From assembly GCF_900114475.1 (NCBI RefSeq), contig NZ_FOTE01000014.1:1-64000 (forward strand): 64,000 bases of DNA. Direction: 5' to 3'. The translations under genes were made by a program, and so were the position numbers. Below the pieces are notes generated by a model that saw nothing but the letters and a program-made list of their open reading frames with translations, did no database searches and was not told the origin of the DNA. Below, in pieces: positions 21,946-31,287 of this stretch. How positions within the stretch are numbered: position 1 is the first letter of the stretch; each line of letters starts with the position of its first letter. Source of the stretch: Paenibacillus sp. 1_12 (GTDB lineage: Bacteria > Bacillota > Bacilli > Paenibacillales > NBRC-103111).

Positions 21946-21966
21946 AGCTGCTGGGGCAGCTTTTTT
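21946..21966 (+). terminator. Terminator after UvrC-like gene
   Basis: AGCTGC (21946-21951) and GCAGCT (21956-21961) form a stem with loop TGGG, followed by TTTTT. Confidence 0.8.
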
Positions 21967-22045
21967 GGCATTATAGAATTTATAAAATTTCGGGGTGGGA
22001 GCAGGACTACCACTCTGTTTTATTTTTGGTAAGGCTCATGCAGCA

Positions 22046-22206
22046 CAAGAAAAAGTTCCGCTGAACGTTGTTCGGAATTTTGATGCGATGGATGATGGGG
22101 GCCTATAGTACCTCCGCAATTCAGATGTGAGGAATGCGGAGAAGGAATGTACTCGGAATATTACAAGGGAATTCATGACTATGAGTACAGGATAAGTGAT
22201 GTATAA
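22046..22206 (+). pseudogene. Decayed small CxxC protein gene
   Basis: Two frames join at a run of five G at 22097-22101. The upstream frame reads EKVPLNVVRNFDAMDDGG and stops at once; the next frame continues GPIVPPQFRCEECGEGMYS and ends at TAA 22204-22206 with a Tyr/Glu-rich tail. One extra G would merge them into one small protein with a CxxC zinc-type motif, like short Bacillus phage or sporulation-associated proteins. No start codon is seen upstream. I cannot name the family. Confidence 0.4.
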
Positions 22207-22461
22207 AAAGTAAGCCGGGTGAAGGTTATTCCCCGCACCCAGCAATTTTGTTACATGAACTCAGTTGCACAAACTTTAAAGGACGCCGTCAGGCGTTTTT
22301 CTTAAGTCGTTTCCAAAAGTTTTATATGCCATACAATGGCTTGGGAATGGTTTATTATGCCCATGTTGCTTATAATAAATATACCGAGGTACACGGTCAA
22401 TTCCATTTTCAAAATAATTATTTTAATATTGTTAATGCACCAACGGATGGGAGGACAGGCC

Positions 22462-22935
22462 ATGAATAAAGAAGATCAGGTCATAATGGGTTTCAGGGAC
22501 TTATATAACAAGATAGTTTTGCTTAATAAGGATAAGATGGAAGACAGTCTTAAGGGTTATAAGTCTTCTGAAGTACATTGCATCGAATACATTGAAAGAA
22601 ATGTAGATTCCAACGTGACAAAACTTGCGGAGTCCTTTTATATGACTCGCGGTGCCATAAGTAAATTAACTCAGAAGCTCATAAAAAAAGGCCTTATCGA
22701 AAGCTACCAGAAGTCGGATAACAAGAAAGAAATCTATTTTAGGCTTACTGAGCAAGGGAAAGTAATTTATAAAATCCATGAGGACCTGCACAAAGAGTTT
22801 CAAGAGCGGGATAAAGCCGTATTTGAGCAGGTAACCGAGCAACAATTTGACAGTATGCTTAGCTTCGTGGATAAGTATAGTAGGCATTTGGATGCAGAAA
22901 TAAAAAAACTGGGTATAGATATTAAGTCGGAATAA
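22462..22935 (+). CDS. MarR family transcriptional regulator
   Basis: A 157-residue winged-helix regulator with pattern VTKLAESFYMTRGAISKLTQKLIKKGLIESYQ and wing YQKSDNKKEIYFRLTEQG. ATG 22462 has GGGAGG upstream; the longer frame is unsupported. It lies directly before an MFS efflux gene, from which it is separated by a terminator (22963-22999) and a promoter with duplicated palindromes (23008-23057). It most likely represses that transporter. Confidence 0.88.
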   Translation: MNKEDQVIMGFRDLYNKIVLLNKDKMEDSLKGYKSSEVHCIEYIERNVDSNVTKLAESFYMTRGAISKLTQKLIKKGLIESYQKSDNKKEIYFRLTEQGKVIYKIHEDLHKEFQERDKAVFEQVTEQQFDSMLSFVDKYSRHLDAEIKKLGIDIKSE

Positions 22936-22962
22936 ATTTGAAGAATGATAATGAAACCACGT

Positions 22963-22999
22963 GCAGCCGGGCTCTATTGAGAACGGGCTGCATTTTTTT
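22963..22999 (+). terminator. Terminator after MarR gene
   Basis: GCAGCC and GGGCTC pair with GA-C and GGGCTGC around a short loop, followed by seven T. Confidence 0.8.
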
Positions 23000-23007
23000 G
23001 CTATTAA

Positions 23008-23057
23008 TTTGTTGACAAGGAAACAAAATAAAGTTATTATTTTGTTGACAAGGAAAC
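23008..23057 (+). promoter_or_regulatory. MFS gene promoter with tandem operator
   Basis: A consensus promoter TTGACA (23012-23017), 17-bp spacer, TATTAT (23035-23040). The -35 lies inside the palindrome-like TTTGTTGACAAGGAAAC (23008-23024); the same 17 bases recur at 23041-23057 just after the -10. The two sites are 33 bp apart, three helical turns. This is a good binding arrangement for a MarR dimer pair, with repression of both -35 and start region. Confidence 0.8.
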
Positions 23058-23087
23058 TAAACGACAATTTTTGAGGAGAGAATTTAA

Positions 23088-24323
23088 ATGTCCACATTTA
23101 GATCACACAATCAACAGAGCACAGAACAAACCATAGATAAACACGCTTTGATATTCGGTCTTATCTCTGTGTTTCTTTGCGGAATAGGCTTCAGTATTAT
23201 AACACCTGTCGTCCCCTTCTTAGTGCAGCCTTATATAAGCAATCCGGGAGAACAAGCTATAGTTGTTACGCTGCTGACCTCTGTTTATGCGGTCTGCGTG
23301 TTTTTTGCAGCCCCCGTATTTGGAGCTTTGAGCGACAAATATGGCCGTCGTCCTTTGCTCTTAGTAAGCCTTTTGGGTGCCGCAATCGGGTACTTAGTTT
23401 TTGGCATAGGAGGAGCTCTTTGGGTACTATTTGTTGGACGCATAATAGAGGGTATAACAGGCGGGAGCATAAGCACGATCTTCGCATACTTTGCAGACAT
23501 CATTCCTCCAGAGCAGAGAACCAAATACTTTGGATGGTTGAGTGCGGTTGTAGGTGTAGGCACCGTCATTGGTCCAACTGTAGGTGGATTACTTGCCAAG
23601 TTTGGTTATTCTGTACCCATGTATTTTGGAGCAATAATAACTTTATTGAATGTTGTTTATGGATACTTTTTTATGCCTGAGAGCCTTGGCAAGCATAATA
23701 GACTGAAAGAGATTACCTTGATAAGACTGAATCCATTTACACAGCTTGCAAACCTGCTTTCCATGAAAAACTTAAAATGGCTGCTTGTTTCAGCATTCTT
23801 ACTTTGGATACCCAACGGATCTTTACAGGCAGTTTTTTCACAATTTACAATGGATACTTTCAGTTGGAAGCCTGCAATAATCGGACTTATGTTTTCAATT
23901 ATGGGCTTCCTAGACATTATTTCACAAGGTTTTATAATGCCAAAGCTTTTGAAAAAACTTAATGATAAACAGATAGCAATTTTTGGAATGGTTTCGGAGA
24001 TTATAGGCTACAGTCTTATTGCAGCTTCGGCATTATTCTCATTCTATCCTCTTCTTATCGTTGGCATGTTTATATTTGCTTTTGGAGATTCGATCTTTGG
24101 ACCTTCATTTAATGGGATGCTCTCCAAGTCTGTCGATTCTAGTGAACAAGGAAGGATTCAAGGAGGCAGCCAATCTATTCAGGCTTTAGCAAGAATGATT
24201 GGGCCTATCATTGGAGGTCAAATCTATGTATCACTTGGTCATGCCGCACCCGCTTTTATGGGTATGATCCTTATAGCAGCGGCAATACCAGTTTTGTATA
24301 AGAGAACGCATGTAAGTATGTAA
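23088..24323 (+). CDS. MFS drug efflux transporter, TetA-like
   Basis: A 411-residue major facilitator with about 12 transmembrane helices. The loop 2-3 motif GALSDKYGRRPLL is the DHA1 motif A and the helix-5 pattern GWLSAVVGVGTVIGPTVGG is the antiporter motif C, so it is a drug:H+ antiporter similar to TetA-type and multidrug pumps. It has its own promoter and is likely induced by ligand binding to the adjacent MarR protein. The substrate is unknown. Its coding sequence looks more AT-rich than most neighbours, and together with the MarR gene it may have been acquired. Confidence 0.9.
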   Translation: MSTFRSHNQQSTEQTIDKHALIFGLISVFLCGIGFSIITPVVPFLVQPYISNPGEQAIVVTLLTSVYAVCVFFAAPVFGALSDKYGRRPLLLVSLLGAAIGYLVFGIGGALWVLFVGRIIEGITGGSISTIFAYFADIIPPEQRTKYFGWLSAVVGVGTVIGPTVGGLLAKFGYSVPMYFGAIITLLNVVYGYFFMPESLGKHNRLKEITLIRLNPFTQLANLLSMKNLKWLLVSAFLLWIPNGSLQAVFSQFTMDTFSWKPAIIGLMFSIMGFLDIISQGFIMPKLLKKLNDKQIAIFGMVSEIIGYSLIAASALFSFYPLLIVGMFIFAFGDSIFGPSFNGMLSKSVDSSEQGRIQGGSQSIQALARMIGPIIGGQIYVSLGHAAPAFMGMILIAAAIPVLYKRTHVSM

Positions 24324-24403
24324 CTACTTACTTTATTCCATTTGGGACAATCCCAGATAAAACATGGCATATAACTTATAGTTAAACATGGCAATATTAT
24401 TCA

Positions 24404-24438
24404 AGCTCGGTTGAGTTTATTTCAGCCGGGCTTTTTTT
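24404..24438 (+). terminator. Terminator after MFS gene
   Basis: AGC-CGG-TGA pairs with TCA-CCG-GCT, followed by seven T. Confidence 0.8.
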
Positions 24439-24569
24439 GTCGGAAGGCTGGGTGGCTGCTGTATCGTAGATAAAACAGCGCAAACATGGAGAAGAATGGG
24501 TAATACTAATCAAGAGGCTACAAGTTTGCATCAAAAGACTTATTAATTAAATAGGGGAGGATGATATCG

Positions 24570-25370
24570 ATGAAGAAGTTGTTGATTACAGGAGCAAGCG
24601 GGAAGCTGGGGAGTAGTTTGCTGCAGGGACTGAGAGAACAAGGGGATTACGAAATCGTAGCGGCCGATTTGCAGCCTAAGCCTGATCAAGACGTTGTACA
24701 GCTTGACGTCACAGATGCCAACAGACTTCTGGAACTGATGCAGGGAGTGGATGTCGTGCTGCATTTTGCTTGGGCACAGGATGAGGAAGATTTCCTCGGC
24801 AAGGTGCTGCCGATTAATGTGACGGGTGCTTATCATGTGTATGAAGCAGCGCGTGCTCATGGTGTGAAGCGTGTGATCTTCGCAAGCTCGAACCATGCTA
24901 CTGGATTCTACAAGGTAGGCGAAACGGTAGAGCCTGATGAGCCATATCGGCCGGATAGCTTTTACGGTCTTAGCAAATGCTATATTGAACTGCTTGGGCG
25001 GTTCTATGCTGACAAGTATGGTATCTCCTCATTCAATATTCGGATTGGCAATTTTCCCGGTGACGACAGGCCGCACTCAGAGCGCTCTTCGCATATTTGG
25101 ATTTCCAGCGGTGATATGGTTCAACTGGCAGTCTGCTGCATCGAAGCTGACAGTTCGATCGATTTTCTCAGCTTATATGGAACCTCAGACAATAGCGATA
25201 ATTATTATAATATCGAATATTTGGAGAAGCTGATTGGTTACAAGCCGCAGGATGACGCCAGTGAACTGCTCGCTGAGTCGCGCCGAAACCACGAAAATAT
25301 TGCGCAGGATGAAACTGTTTTTCAAGGCGGAGGTTTCGTGGAGAAAGAACAGCCTGCGAATGGATTGTAG
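24570..25370 (+). CDS. NAD-dependent epimerase/dehydratase, uronate dehydrogenase-like
   Basis: A 266-residue extended SDR. The NAD-binding GASGKLGSS (about residues 8-16) and the catalytic YGLSK with surrounding FASSNHATGFY are visible; the latter matches the SSNH pattern of uronate dehydrogenases, which oxidise galacturonate or glucuronate to lactones. ATG 24570 is chosen over 24561 because GGGAGG is correctly spaced for it. It sits next to the xylose genes but has its own orientation. The function is a family-based guess. Confidence 0.8.
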   Translation: MKKLLITGASGKLGSSLLQGLREQGDYEIVAADLQPKPDQDVVQLDVTDANRLLELMQGVDVVLHFAWAQDEEDFLGKVLPINVTGAYHVYEAARAHGVKRVIFASSNHATGFYKVGETVEPDEPYRPDSFYGLSKCYIELLGRFYADKYGISSFNIRIGNFPGDDRPHSERSSHIWISSGDMVQLAVCCIEADSSIDFLSLYGTSDNSDNYYNIEYLEKLIGYKPQDDASELLAESRRNHENIAQDETVFQGGGFVEKEQPANGL

Positions 25371-25480
25371 AGGCTGCCTATTTACCATCCAGTATTGAGG
25401 CTGGCTACCGTATACAGGGTTGTTTATATGACTTCAGAGCCAGCAAGCTCAATATTTGACTTCCTCTAAAATGATGAAAA

Positions 25481-25520
25481 AAGGAACGTATCAGGCTGGA
25501 ATCAGCTCGATACGTTCCTT
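25481..25520 (-). terminator. Terminator of xylA
   Basis: AAGGAACGTATC (25481-25492) pairs perfectly with GATACGTTCCTT (25509-25520). Read on the minus strand it is followed by a T-run. Confidence 0.85.
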
Positions 25521-25572
25521 GTGATGATCTATTAGTGCTGCGATTCTGTGCGAGGATCTGCACGAGTTCATT

Positions 25573-26889
25573 TTATACGTTAATGATGTACTGATTAAGA
25601 ATGGAGCGAAGCAGCTCCACGCGACCGGATTTGTTGGTGATCGGGTTATTTTGCAGTGCATAAGCTTCAAGGGAATGGAAGTCAGCTTTGCCGGATACGA
25701 TATCGGCACCGATACCGCTGGTGAATGAAGCATAGCGTTCTTCAATAACATTTTCAAAAGCACGGTCTTCAATCAACTTGGCAGCTACCTGCAGTCCGCG
25801 TGCGAATGCGTCCATGCCGTTGATATGAGCGTACACGACATCGATCGGCTCGAATGAAGTACGACGTACCTTTGCGTCAAAGTTGACACCACCGCGGCCG
25901 ATGCCGCCTTCGTTTTGCAAGATCTCATACATGGCCAGTGTCGAAGAATACAGATCTGTCGGGAATTCGTCCGTATCCCAGCCCAGCAGCAGGTCGCCTT
26001 GGTTAGCATCAATGGAGCCAAGTGCGCCATTAATACGTGCAACGCGCAGCTCGTGCTCGAAGGTGTGTCCAGCCAGAGTAGCATGGTTAGCTTCAAGGTT
26101 CAGCTTGAAATGTTTTGCCAGATCATACTTTTGCAGGAACGACAGTGTCGTTGCCGCGTCAAAGTCATACTGATGTTTGGATGGCTCCTTCGGTTTCGGT
26201 TCGATCAGGAACTGGGCATCAAAGCCAATTTCCTTTGCATAATCAACAGCCAGCTGCAGGAAGCGTGCCAGATTATCAAGCTCGAGTCCGAGGTCCGTGT
26301 TCAACAGCGATTCATAGCCTTCACGACCGCCCCAGAATACGTAGTTTTCAGCGCCCAGCTCTTTACCGTGGTCCAGTGCTTTCTTCACTTGTGCGGCTGC
26401 ATAAGCAAATACATCAGCATTGGAGGTTGTTGCAGCTCCATGTACGAAGCGTGGATTAGTGAACATATTAGCTGTATTCCACAGCAGCTTTTTGCCGCTG
26501 GATTGCATGTGTTGTTTAATCAGAGCGACGATTTCATCGAGGTTACGGTTCGTTTCCTGCAACGTGTCGCCTTCCGGAGCGATATCACGGTCATGGAAGC
26601 AGAAATAATCGACATCGAGAATGTTCAGCAGCTCGAAGCAAGCTTCAACGCGGGCTTTTGCCAGCTCCATGCCGGATAAGTGGTTCCAGCCGCGAAGTGC
26701 AGTTCCTGCACCAAAAGGATCAGAGCCGTTGCCTGTAAAAGAGTGCCAGTAAGCCACACCAAAACGCAGATGCTCACGCATCGTTTTGCCCAGAATGACT
26801 TCTTCAGGGTTATAAAATTTAAACGCAAGTGGATTCGTCGATGATTTGCCTTCATACTTCACAGTACCTACATGATCAAAATAGCCCAT
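25573..26889 (-). CDS. xylA: Xylose isomerase
   Basis: A 438-residue TIM-barrel enzyme of usual class II length that converts D-xylose to D-xylulose. Signature [10 protein letters not shown], metal ligands in [10 protein letters not shown], and [17 protein letters not shown] and DTDEFPTD are all present. ATG 26889 has GGAGG eight bases upstream. The gene is divergent from xylR and has an operator, a -35/-10 promoter and a cre (26991-27052), so it is expected to be xylose-induced and glucose-repressed. No xylulokinase gene follows it here; the terminator at 25481-25520 ends the unit. Confidence 0.97.
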   Translation of the reverse strand: MGYFDHVGTVKYEGKSSTNPLAFKFYNPEEVILGKTMREHLRFGVAYWHSFTGNGSDPFGAGTALRGWNHLSGMELAKARVEACFELLNILDVDYFCFHDRDIAPEGDTLQETNRNLDEIVALIKQHMQSSGKKLLWNTANMFTNPRFVHGAATTSNADVFAYAAAQVKKALDHGKELGAENYVFWGGREGYESLLNTDLGLELDNLARFLQLAVDYAKEIGFDAQFLIEPKPKEPSKHQYDFDAATTLSFLQKYDLAKHFKLNLEANHATLAGHTFEHELRVARINGALGSIDANQGDLLLGWDTDEFPTDLYSSTLAMYEILQNEGGIGRGGVNFDAKVRRTSFEPIDVVYAHINGMDAFARGLQVAAKLIEDRAFENVIEERYASFTSGIGADIVSGKADFHSLEAYALQNNPITNKSGRVELLRSILNQYIINV

Positions 26890-26990
26890 TGTGTTTACCT
26901 CCAGAAATGAATTGATAAAGAACGGATGCAGCGCATAGATGTACAGATGAACAACTGACAAGCATGATGTCTCTATTCAAGAACTCTATA

Positions 26991-27004
26991 CAAGAACGCT
27001 TTCA
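26991..27004 (-). promoter_or_regulatory. cre site (CcpA) after xylA promoter
   Basis: On the minus strand TGAAAGCGTTCTTG matches TGWAANCG at its left half and weakly at the right. It starts six bases downstream of the -10, where bound CcpA would block xylA transcription. Confidence 0.6.
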
Positions 27005-27009
27005 AAACC

Positions 27010-27052
27010 ATCATAGCATTGTCTATAATGTTTGTAAATCCATTAAACAAAC
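27010..27052 (-). promoter_or_regulatory. xylA promoter with XylR operator
   Basis: Minus-strand TTTACA (27033-27038) and TATGAT (27010-27015) are spaced 17 bp. GTTTGT (27030-27035) and ACAAAC (27047-27052) form the XylR inverted repeat (B. subtilis type GTTTGTT..AACAAAC), overlapping the -35. Confidence 0.8.
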
Positions 27053-27117
27053 TTAGTGTGTGCACATCGGTACCTTTCATGCTAAAATAATGCCAAACCA
27101 TCCAGATGGGGGCTATC

Positions 27118-28290
27118 ATGAAACAAACCGGAGATTTAAACCTGGTCAAAAAGATTAACAAGTCCATCGTACTTCATTATATACGGAACTATTCACCCAT
27201 ATCGCGTGCACGTATTGCCGAACAAACCGGACTTACCAAAGCGACGGTTTCGAGTCTGGTCAATGAGCTGCTGGAGAGCAGCCTTGCCAATGAGATCGGT
27301 ACGGGCGAATCAAGTGGTGGACGTAAACCGATGATGCTGCTCTTTAATCGTACTGCAGGTTATGCGCTCGGCATCGATCTGGGCGTCAACTATATACGTG
27401 CTGTAATTACGGATTTGGAGGGCACGATCGTCGAGGAATATAAGGTTCAGCATGATAACACGGTGCTGGAGCTGGCTTTAGTTGAATTGAAAGCATGCAT
27501 CCGCGAGATGATGCAGCGTGTTCCTGAGAGCGTGTACGGTATCGTTGGTATAGGTATTGGCATCCCAGGAATCAGTAACGGACAGGGTGACATATTATTT
27601 GCGCCAAATCTGGGCTGGACCCACGTGCCTTTGCAGCAGATCATTGAAGAGGAATTTGGCATTGCCGTCGTGATTGATAATGAAGCGAATGCGGGTGCTG
27701 TCGGAGAGAAGGAATTCGGAGCAGGTCGTGACGCGGCTGATCTTGTTTATATTAGCGTCGGTATCGGAATTGGAGCTGGCATTATTATTAAAGGAGAGCT
27801 GTTTCGAGGGTCTTCGGGATTTTCCGGAGAGATCGGGCATATGTCCATCCAGCATGATGGTAAACCATGCCGCTGCGGTAACGCGGGCTGCTGGGAAATG
27901 TATGCATCGGAAAATGCCCTGTACGAGGCAGCGAGAAACATACTGAACACCCAGAAAATCGATATGGAGCTCCTGCTGACACTGGCGGAAAAAGGCGAGC
28001 CTGCCGTCATCAAGCTGTTTGAACGGGTAGGTCACTTCCTTGGTGTCGGTGTGGTCAATATTATTAACGGATTTAACCCGGAGCTGATTATTATCGGAGG
28101 CCGCCTAGCAGAAGCGGGCCGCCTGCTGCGCCCAACGATGCTCCAATCGCTGGAGGGGCGCTCGCTGCCATATCCTCGTGAGCGGCTGCAGATCGAATTT
28201 TCCCAGCTTGGGAGCAGGTCGGCGGTGCTTGGGGCTTGCTCATTTGCCATTAGCAAGTTTTTTGCATCTACAAAAGTTTCGGTGGAATAG
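27118..28290 (+). CDS. xylR: Xylose repressor, ROK family
   Basis: A 390-residue ROK repressor. An N-terminal winged helix (RARIAEQTGLTKATVSSLV) is followed by a sugar-kinase-like domain with ATP-type DLGVN, EIGHM and the zinc motif CRCGNAGCWE. It represses xylA in the absence of xylose. ATG 27118 follows GGGGG; the in-frame ATG at 27106 has no ribosome binding site. Confidence 0.93.
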   Translation: MKQTGDLNLVKKINKSIVLHYIRNYSPISRARIAEQTGLTKATVSSLVNELLESSLANEIGTGESSGGRKPMMLLFNRTAGYALGIDLGVNYIRAVITDLEGTIVEEYKVQHDNTVLELALVELKACIREMMQRVPESVYGIVGIGIGIPGISNGQGDILFAPNLGWTHVPLQQIIEEEFGIAVVIDNEANAGAVGEKEFGAGRDAADLVYISVGIGIGAGIIIKGELFRGSSGFSGEIGHMSIQHDGKPCRCGNAGCWEMYASENALYEAARNILNTQKIDMELLLTLAEKGEPAVIKLFERVGHFLGVGVVNIINGFNPELIIIGGRLAEAGRLLRPTMLQSLEGRSLPYPRERLQIEFSQLGSRSAVLGACSFAISKFFASTKVSVE

Positions 28291-28352
28291 CTTGGACGAG
28301 TGTTAACAGAGGCAGATTACGCTCACACCATGCATACAACCTTACCTTGGAT

Positions 28353-29810
28353 TTACTTGTAAGCAGGTGATGCTGTTGACGAAGCTGGCGGTATGGGATA
28401 GGGAATTGGACGTTTGCCATAAATTTTCTCCGAAGGCAGCTTGTCCAATGTGATGACATAAGGATGGTTGTACACCATTCGAAGGTGATAATCAGAATTC
28501 ATTTTTCCGTCGGTCAACACTTTCCCGTACCATGTATTAAAATACATCCATCCGACTTTGTTTCTTTTTAGCTGGCGAGGGTCTGGAATCGGTCCATTCT
28601 CCGAATAAGCGACAAGCTTTTTCCCCTCTAACATGGCAGCTGCCGTATCGTATACACTCATCAGAGTGCTGTAATCTCCGGCTTTCACATAACGGTCGAT
28701 CCCAATGATATCTACGTAGTTATTGCCCGGGCACCATTCTTTGGAATATATCGTGTCGGAGGTTGTCCAGACCCAGATGAGGTTATTCAGTCCATGAAAC
28801 TTAGTGAACCTTTCGAACATGATTGCATAGAGCTCCTTGGCTATTTCGGGACCCTTAGATCCCCACCAGAACCATCCACCCTCTGCTTCATGCAGGGGAC
28901 GCCATATGATCGGAATTTTGGCATCCTTAAAACGCTTCAGGGTTTGCGCCATTTGATCCAAATCTTTCAGCAATGCGTTATTTTCAGCTGTGCCTGACTG
29001 AACTGCTTTGGAGACGTCAAAGCTCGTTTGGGAAGTCATAAAATCCTTCTCATTCAACGGCGCATACCAATGCCACTCCGAAGAAATCAAGCCTCCGTAT
29101 TTGGCCCATTCGAGGGCACTGTCTCCTAAATCAGTAGCTGTAATACTCACGATTGCAGGCAGTTTACCCGTCTGTTTATAAATAAAGCTAGCTTCATCCA
29201 ATGTGCTTTGCTGCTGGCCGGCCAGAATGCTTTTTCCATATTGGGAAGTCAAATAAGTCATTAAGTTTTGAGCTTCCGCCGAAGGGTGGGGTGTAACCAG
29301 TTTATCCTGTACAGGGGCAATAACAGGCCGCTCCTGCAAGGGTCCGACACGGATATAATCAACATCGAAATAACCCCAATAGGAGGTAATTCCAACCACA
29401 TTGTCACCCTCGTCCAAATAAATCTGGCCAAAATCGATATCTGTAAAAGTCTCAGCCTGAGGAAACAATTTCTCACCGGCGGTGCTGCCATTGACTTCTA
29501 TATAGTTGGTTTTATCGCCGCTTGGGGCTGCGTATCGGATAGCCATCGGATAAAAGCCTTCTTGATCAACCGTGACGATAAATTGAACCGAATCGCCTGC
29601 AGCTTCAAAGCCGGTTACATAACCGCTGCCCGAATAATCGGGTATTTCTTGAGAAACGACGGTTCCAATCAGAGCAGCGTCCTCAGCTTCGTATATCGTA
29701 TAAGAGGAGGGGTCCGTATATTCAGCGTATGCTGTACTCCAGACTAAAGATAAATAAATAAGGGAGGCCCATCCTATTTTATGTAATGAAGTCCATGTAA
29801 AAGCGTTCAT
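28353..29810 (-). CDS. Secreted beta-mannanase, GH26 with N-terminal CBM
   Basis: A 485-residue secreted enzyme. The signal peptide runs to about residue 29 (cleavage after AYA). A carbohydrate-binding module of the CBM35/CBM6 type follows (about 35-155, YTIYEAEDAAL and FDVDYIRVG). The catalytic GH26 domain carries acid/base Glu in RPLHEAEGGWFWWG (about residue 308) and nucleophile Glu in AYSENGPIP (about 402). It should cut mannan or galactomannan outside the cell. AGGAG precedes the ATG. A cre-like sequence lies upstream at 29998-30011. Confidence 0.92.
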   Translation of the reverse strand: MNAFTWTSLHKIGWASLIYLSLVWSTAYAEYTDPSSYTIYEAEDAALIGTVVSQEIPDYSGSGYVTGFEAAGDSVQFIVTVDQEGFYPMAIRYAAPSGDKTNYIEVNGSTAGEKLFPQAETFTDIDFGQIYLDEGDNVVGITSYWGYFDVDYIRVGPLQERPVIAPVQDKLVTPHPSAEAQNLMTYLTSQYGKSILAGQQQSTLDEASFIYKQTGKLPAIVSITATDLGDSALEWAKYGGLISSEWHWYAPLNEKDFMTSQTSFDVSKAVQSGTAENNALLKDLDQMAQTLKRFKDAKIPIIWRPLHEAEGGWFWWGSKGPEIAKELYAIMFERFTKFHGLNNLIWVWTTSDTIYSKEWCPGNNYVDIIGIDRYVKAGDYSTLMSVYDTAAAMLEGKKLVAYSENGPIPDPRQLKRNKVGWMYFNTWYGKVLTDGKMNSDYHLRMVYNHPYVITLDKLPSEKIYGKRPIPYPIPPASSTASPAYK

Positions 29811-30176
29811 AGTATATCTCTCCTAAAATCACACATCGCTCTGATCGTTACGGTTTTCGATGAAAAGGCAGCGGTTGCAGTGAGTATAATGATATTTTTC
29901 GACAGACTTAGTTTACTTGGAAATTATCGGCAATGCAATGTAATCAGACAAATCACGGCTGAATCCATGAGGGCTACAAAAATTACATTTATTTCATAAA
30001 GCGCTTGCTTTTTAAATCGGGCCATGATATTATAAAAACATTGATAGATGGAACCTTAATTCAGATATTGTAAAGGGTTTTCATTACTATAATGGAACTT
30101 TTTACAATGTGTGAATTTTTATTTTTTTAAAAGAATAAAAAAAGATCATGTTAAATTTTTTTTGGAGGTAATACAC
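29811..30176. other. Intergenic region GH26 / csp with long cold-shock leader
   Basis: The 366-bp region contains a cre-like sequence (29998-30011) toward the mannanase gene and an AT-rich csp leader that includes ATTGTAAA/TTTACAAT arms (30067-30074, 30101-30108) and the 14-base AATGTGTGAATTTT (30106-30119), also present before the second csp gene. Confidence 0.55.
29998..30011 (-). promoter_or_regulatory. cre-like sequence upstream of GH26 gene
   Basis: AAAGCGCTTGCTTT contains the AAGCGCTT core of catabolite-responsive elements, about 190 bp upstream of the GH26 start. Its match is partial and the distance is long, so the role is tentative. Confidence 0.4.
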
Positions 30177-30380
30177 ATGGCACAAACAGGTACAGTAAAA
30201 TGGTTTAACGCAGAAAAAGGTTTCGGTTTTATCGAAGTTGAAGGCGGAAACGACGTATTCGTACATTTCAGCGCAATCGTTGGCGACGGCTTCAAATCTT
30301 TAGACGAAGGCCAACGCGTTGAGTTCAACGTGGTACAAGGCAACCGTGGACCACAAGCGGAAAACGTTGTTAAACTGTAA
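30177..30380 (+). CDS. Cold shock protein (CspB/CspD-like)
   Basis: A 67-residue OB-fold RNA chaperone with RNP1 KGFGFIEV and RNP2 VFVHFSAI. It melts mRNA structure, mainly on temperature drop. GGAGGT precedes the ATG at 30177. A leader of about 60-70 nt sits upstream and a terminator follows at 30391-30424. It is nearly identical to the second cold-shock gene at 32965-33165. Confidence 0.96.
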   Translation: MAQTGTVKWFNAEKGFGFIEVEGGNDVFVHFSAIVGDGFKSLDEGQRVEFNVVQGNRGPQAENVVKL

Positions 30381-30390
30381 TTCAAATAAA

Positions 30391-30424
30391 AATGCTCTCA
30401 ACTTCGGTTGAGGGCATTTTTTTC
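30391..30424 (+). terminator. Terminator after csp
   Basis: AATGC-CTCAAC and GTTGAG-GCATT with loop TTCG, followed by T-run. Confidence 0.9.
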
Positions 30425-30467
30425 GTTCTAATATCGTCACCATGGGCGAAGATGATATGTGTAAGTT

Positions 30468-31046
30468 TTAACTTGTGGTTGCCAGGATATGTGATAGTAT
30501 AGCTTCCTTTACCTGCTGCCGGGTAGCGGCTAGCTCGAGATTTTCAAAAATATGCTCGCATTCCTTGCGATAAGAAACCTCCTCGATATAATGGTCCAAA
30601 TAGGTTTTGATAACCTCATCAGAAACATTACGAGCTTCAAGTCTTTCCATAATCAACTGCTTGTTCGCGTATATGAATAGACGAATGGCCCGATCTTTGA
30701 ATTCATATTTGAATTTGTTAGCTCCGGATCGATTGACGATCACATAGGCGACTGGACCTGCGGCGAGAGCGGCTTCTGCATCTGATTCTTTAACTCCATA
30801 AAAATGATTATCAATTTCGGCAGTCTGAATGAATTCGCCGCGAATATCGGCATCGATAAATTCCTTGCGAGAGGTAAAATAATACTCCTTACCCTGACTT
30901 TCATGAGCACGCTGTTCTCGGGTGGTGTGAGAAATGATGTGCTGCAGGCCAAGCTCTCTGCTTAATTCATGTGCGATGGTTTTTCTGCCTGATCCGCTTG
31001 TTCCTACAAAAACAAAAAGGGTACCTCGTTCGATTCCGATACTCAT
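30468..31046 (-). CDS. Guanylate kinase-like protein
   Basis: A 192-residue P-loop protein of the guanylate-kinase fold. P-loop GTSGSGRKT and the GMP-binding-like SHTTREQRAHESQGKEYYF are visible, but the sequence is divergent from housekeeping Gmk and the GMP residues are only partly kept. It may be a paralogue with another substrate or role. ATG 31046 has GGGAGG seven bases upstream; a TTG-started longer frame is unlikely. Confidence 0.75.
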   Translation of the reverse strand: MSIGIERGTLFVFVGTSGSGRKTIAHELSRELGLQHIISHTTREQRAHESQGKEYYFTSRKEFIDADIRGEFIQTAEIDNHFYGVKESDAEAALAAGPVAYVIVNRSGANKFKYEFKDRAIRLFIYANKQLIMERLEARNVSDEVIKTYLDHYIEEVSYRKECEHIFENLELAATRQQVKEAILSHILATTS

Positions 31047-31287
31047 AACATAACCTCCCAAAAATTATTTTTCGAAGAGGATGACTTGTTCCTGCTGTCA
31101 ATGATGCTAGTTCCTTCTATTTCTATTATAGTACAAATATTCAGAAAATTAAATAAATAGTTTACGTTTTCATAGCTAATAGACTTGGTATAGACAAATG
31201 GAGGGACGGAACGTAGTATGGTAATGAGGGTCTGCATCAACATAAAGACCTACTTCAAAAATTAAATCCAGGCTGGAGAGATGACAA

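Larger units (their letters stand above)
21871..22461. other. Long intergenic region with decayed small gene
   Basis: This 591-bp region holds the terminator of the UvrC-like gene, a probable frameshifted small cysteine-containing gene remnant (22046-22206), and an AT-rich promoter region before the MarR gene. No intact gene is seen. The MarR ribosome binding site GGGAGG lies at its end. Confidence 0.5.

Noticed and set aside
22248-22469. 73-codon plus-strand open frame before MarR
   Set aside because: It is composed of low-information residues, overlaps the MarR start and has no family match by eye.
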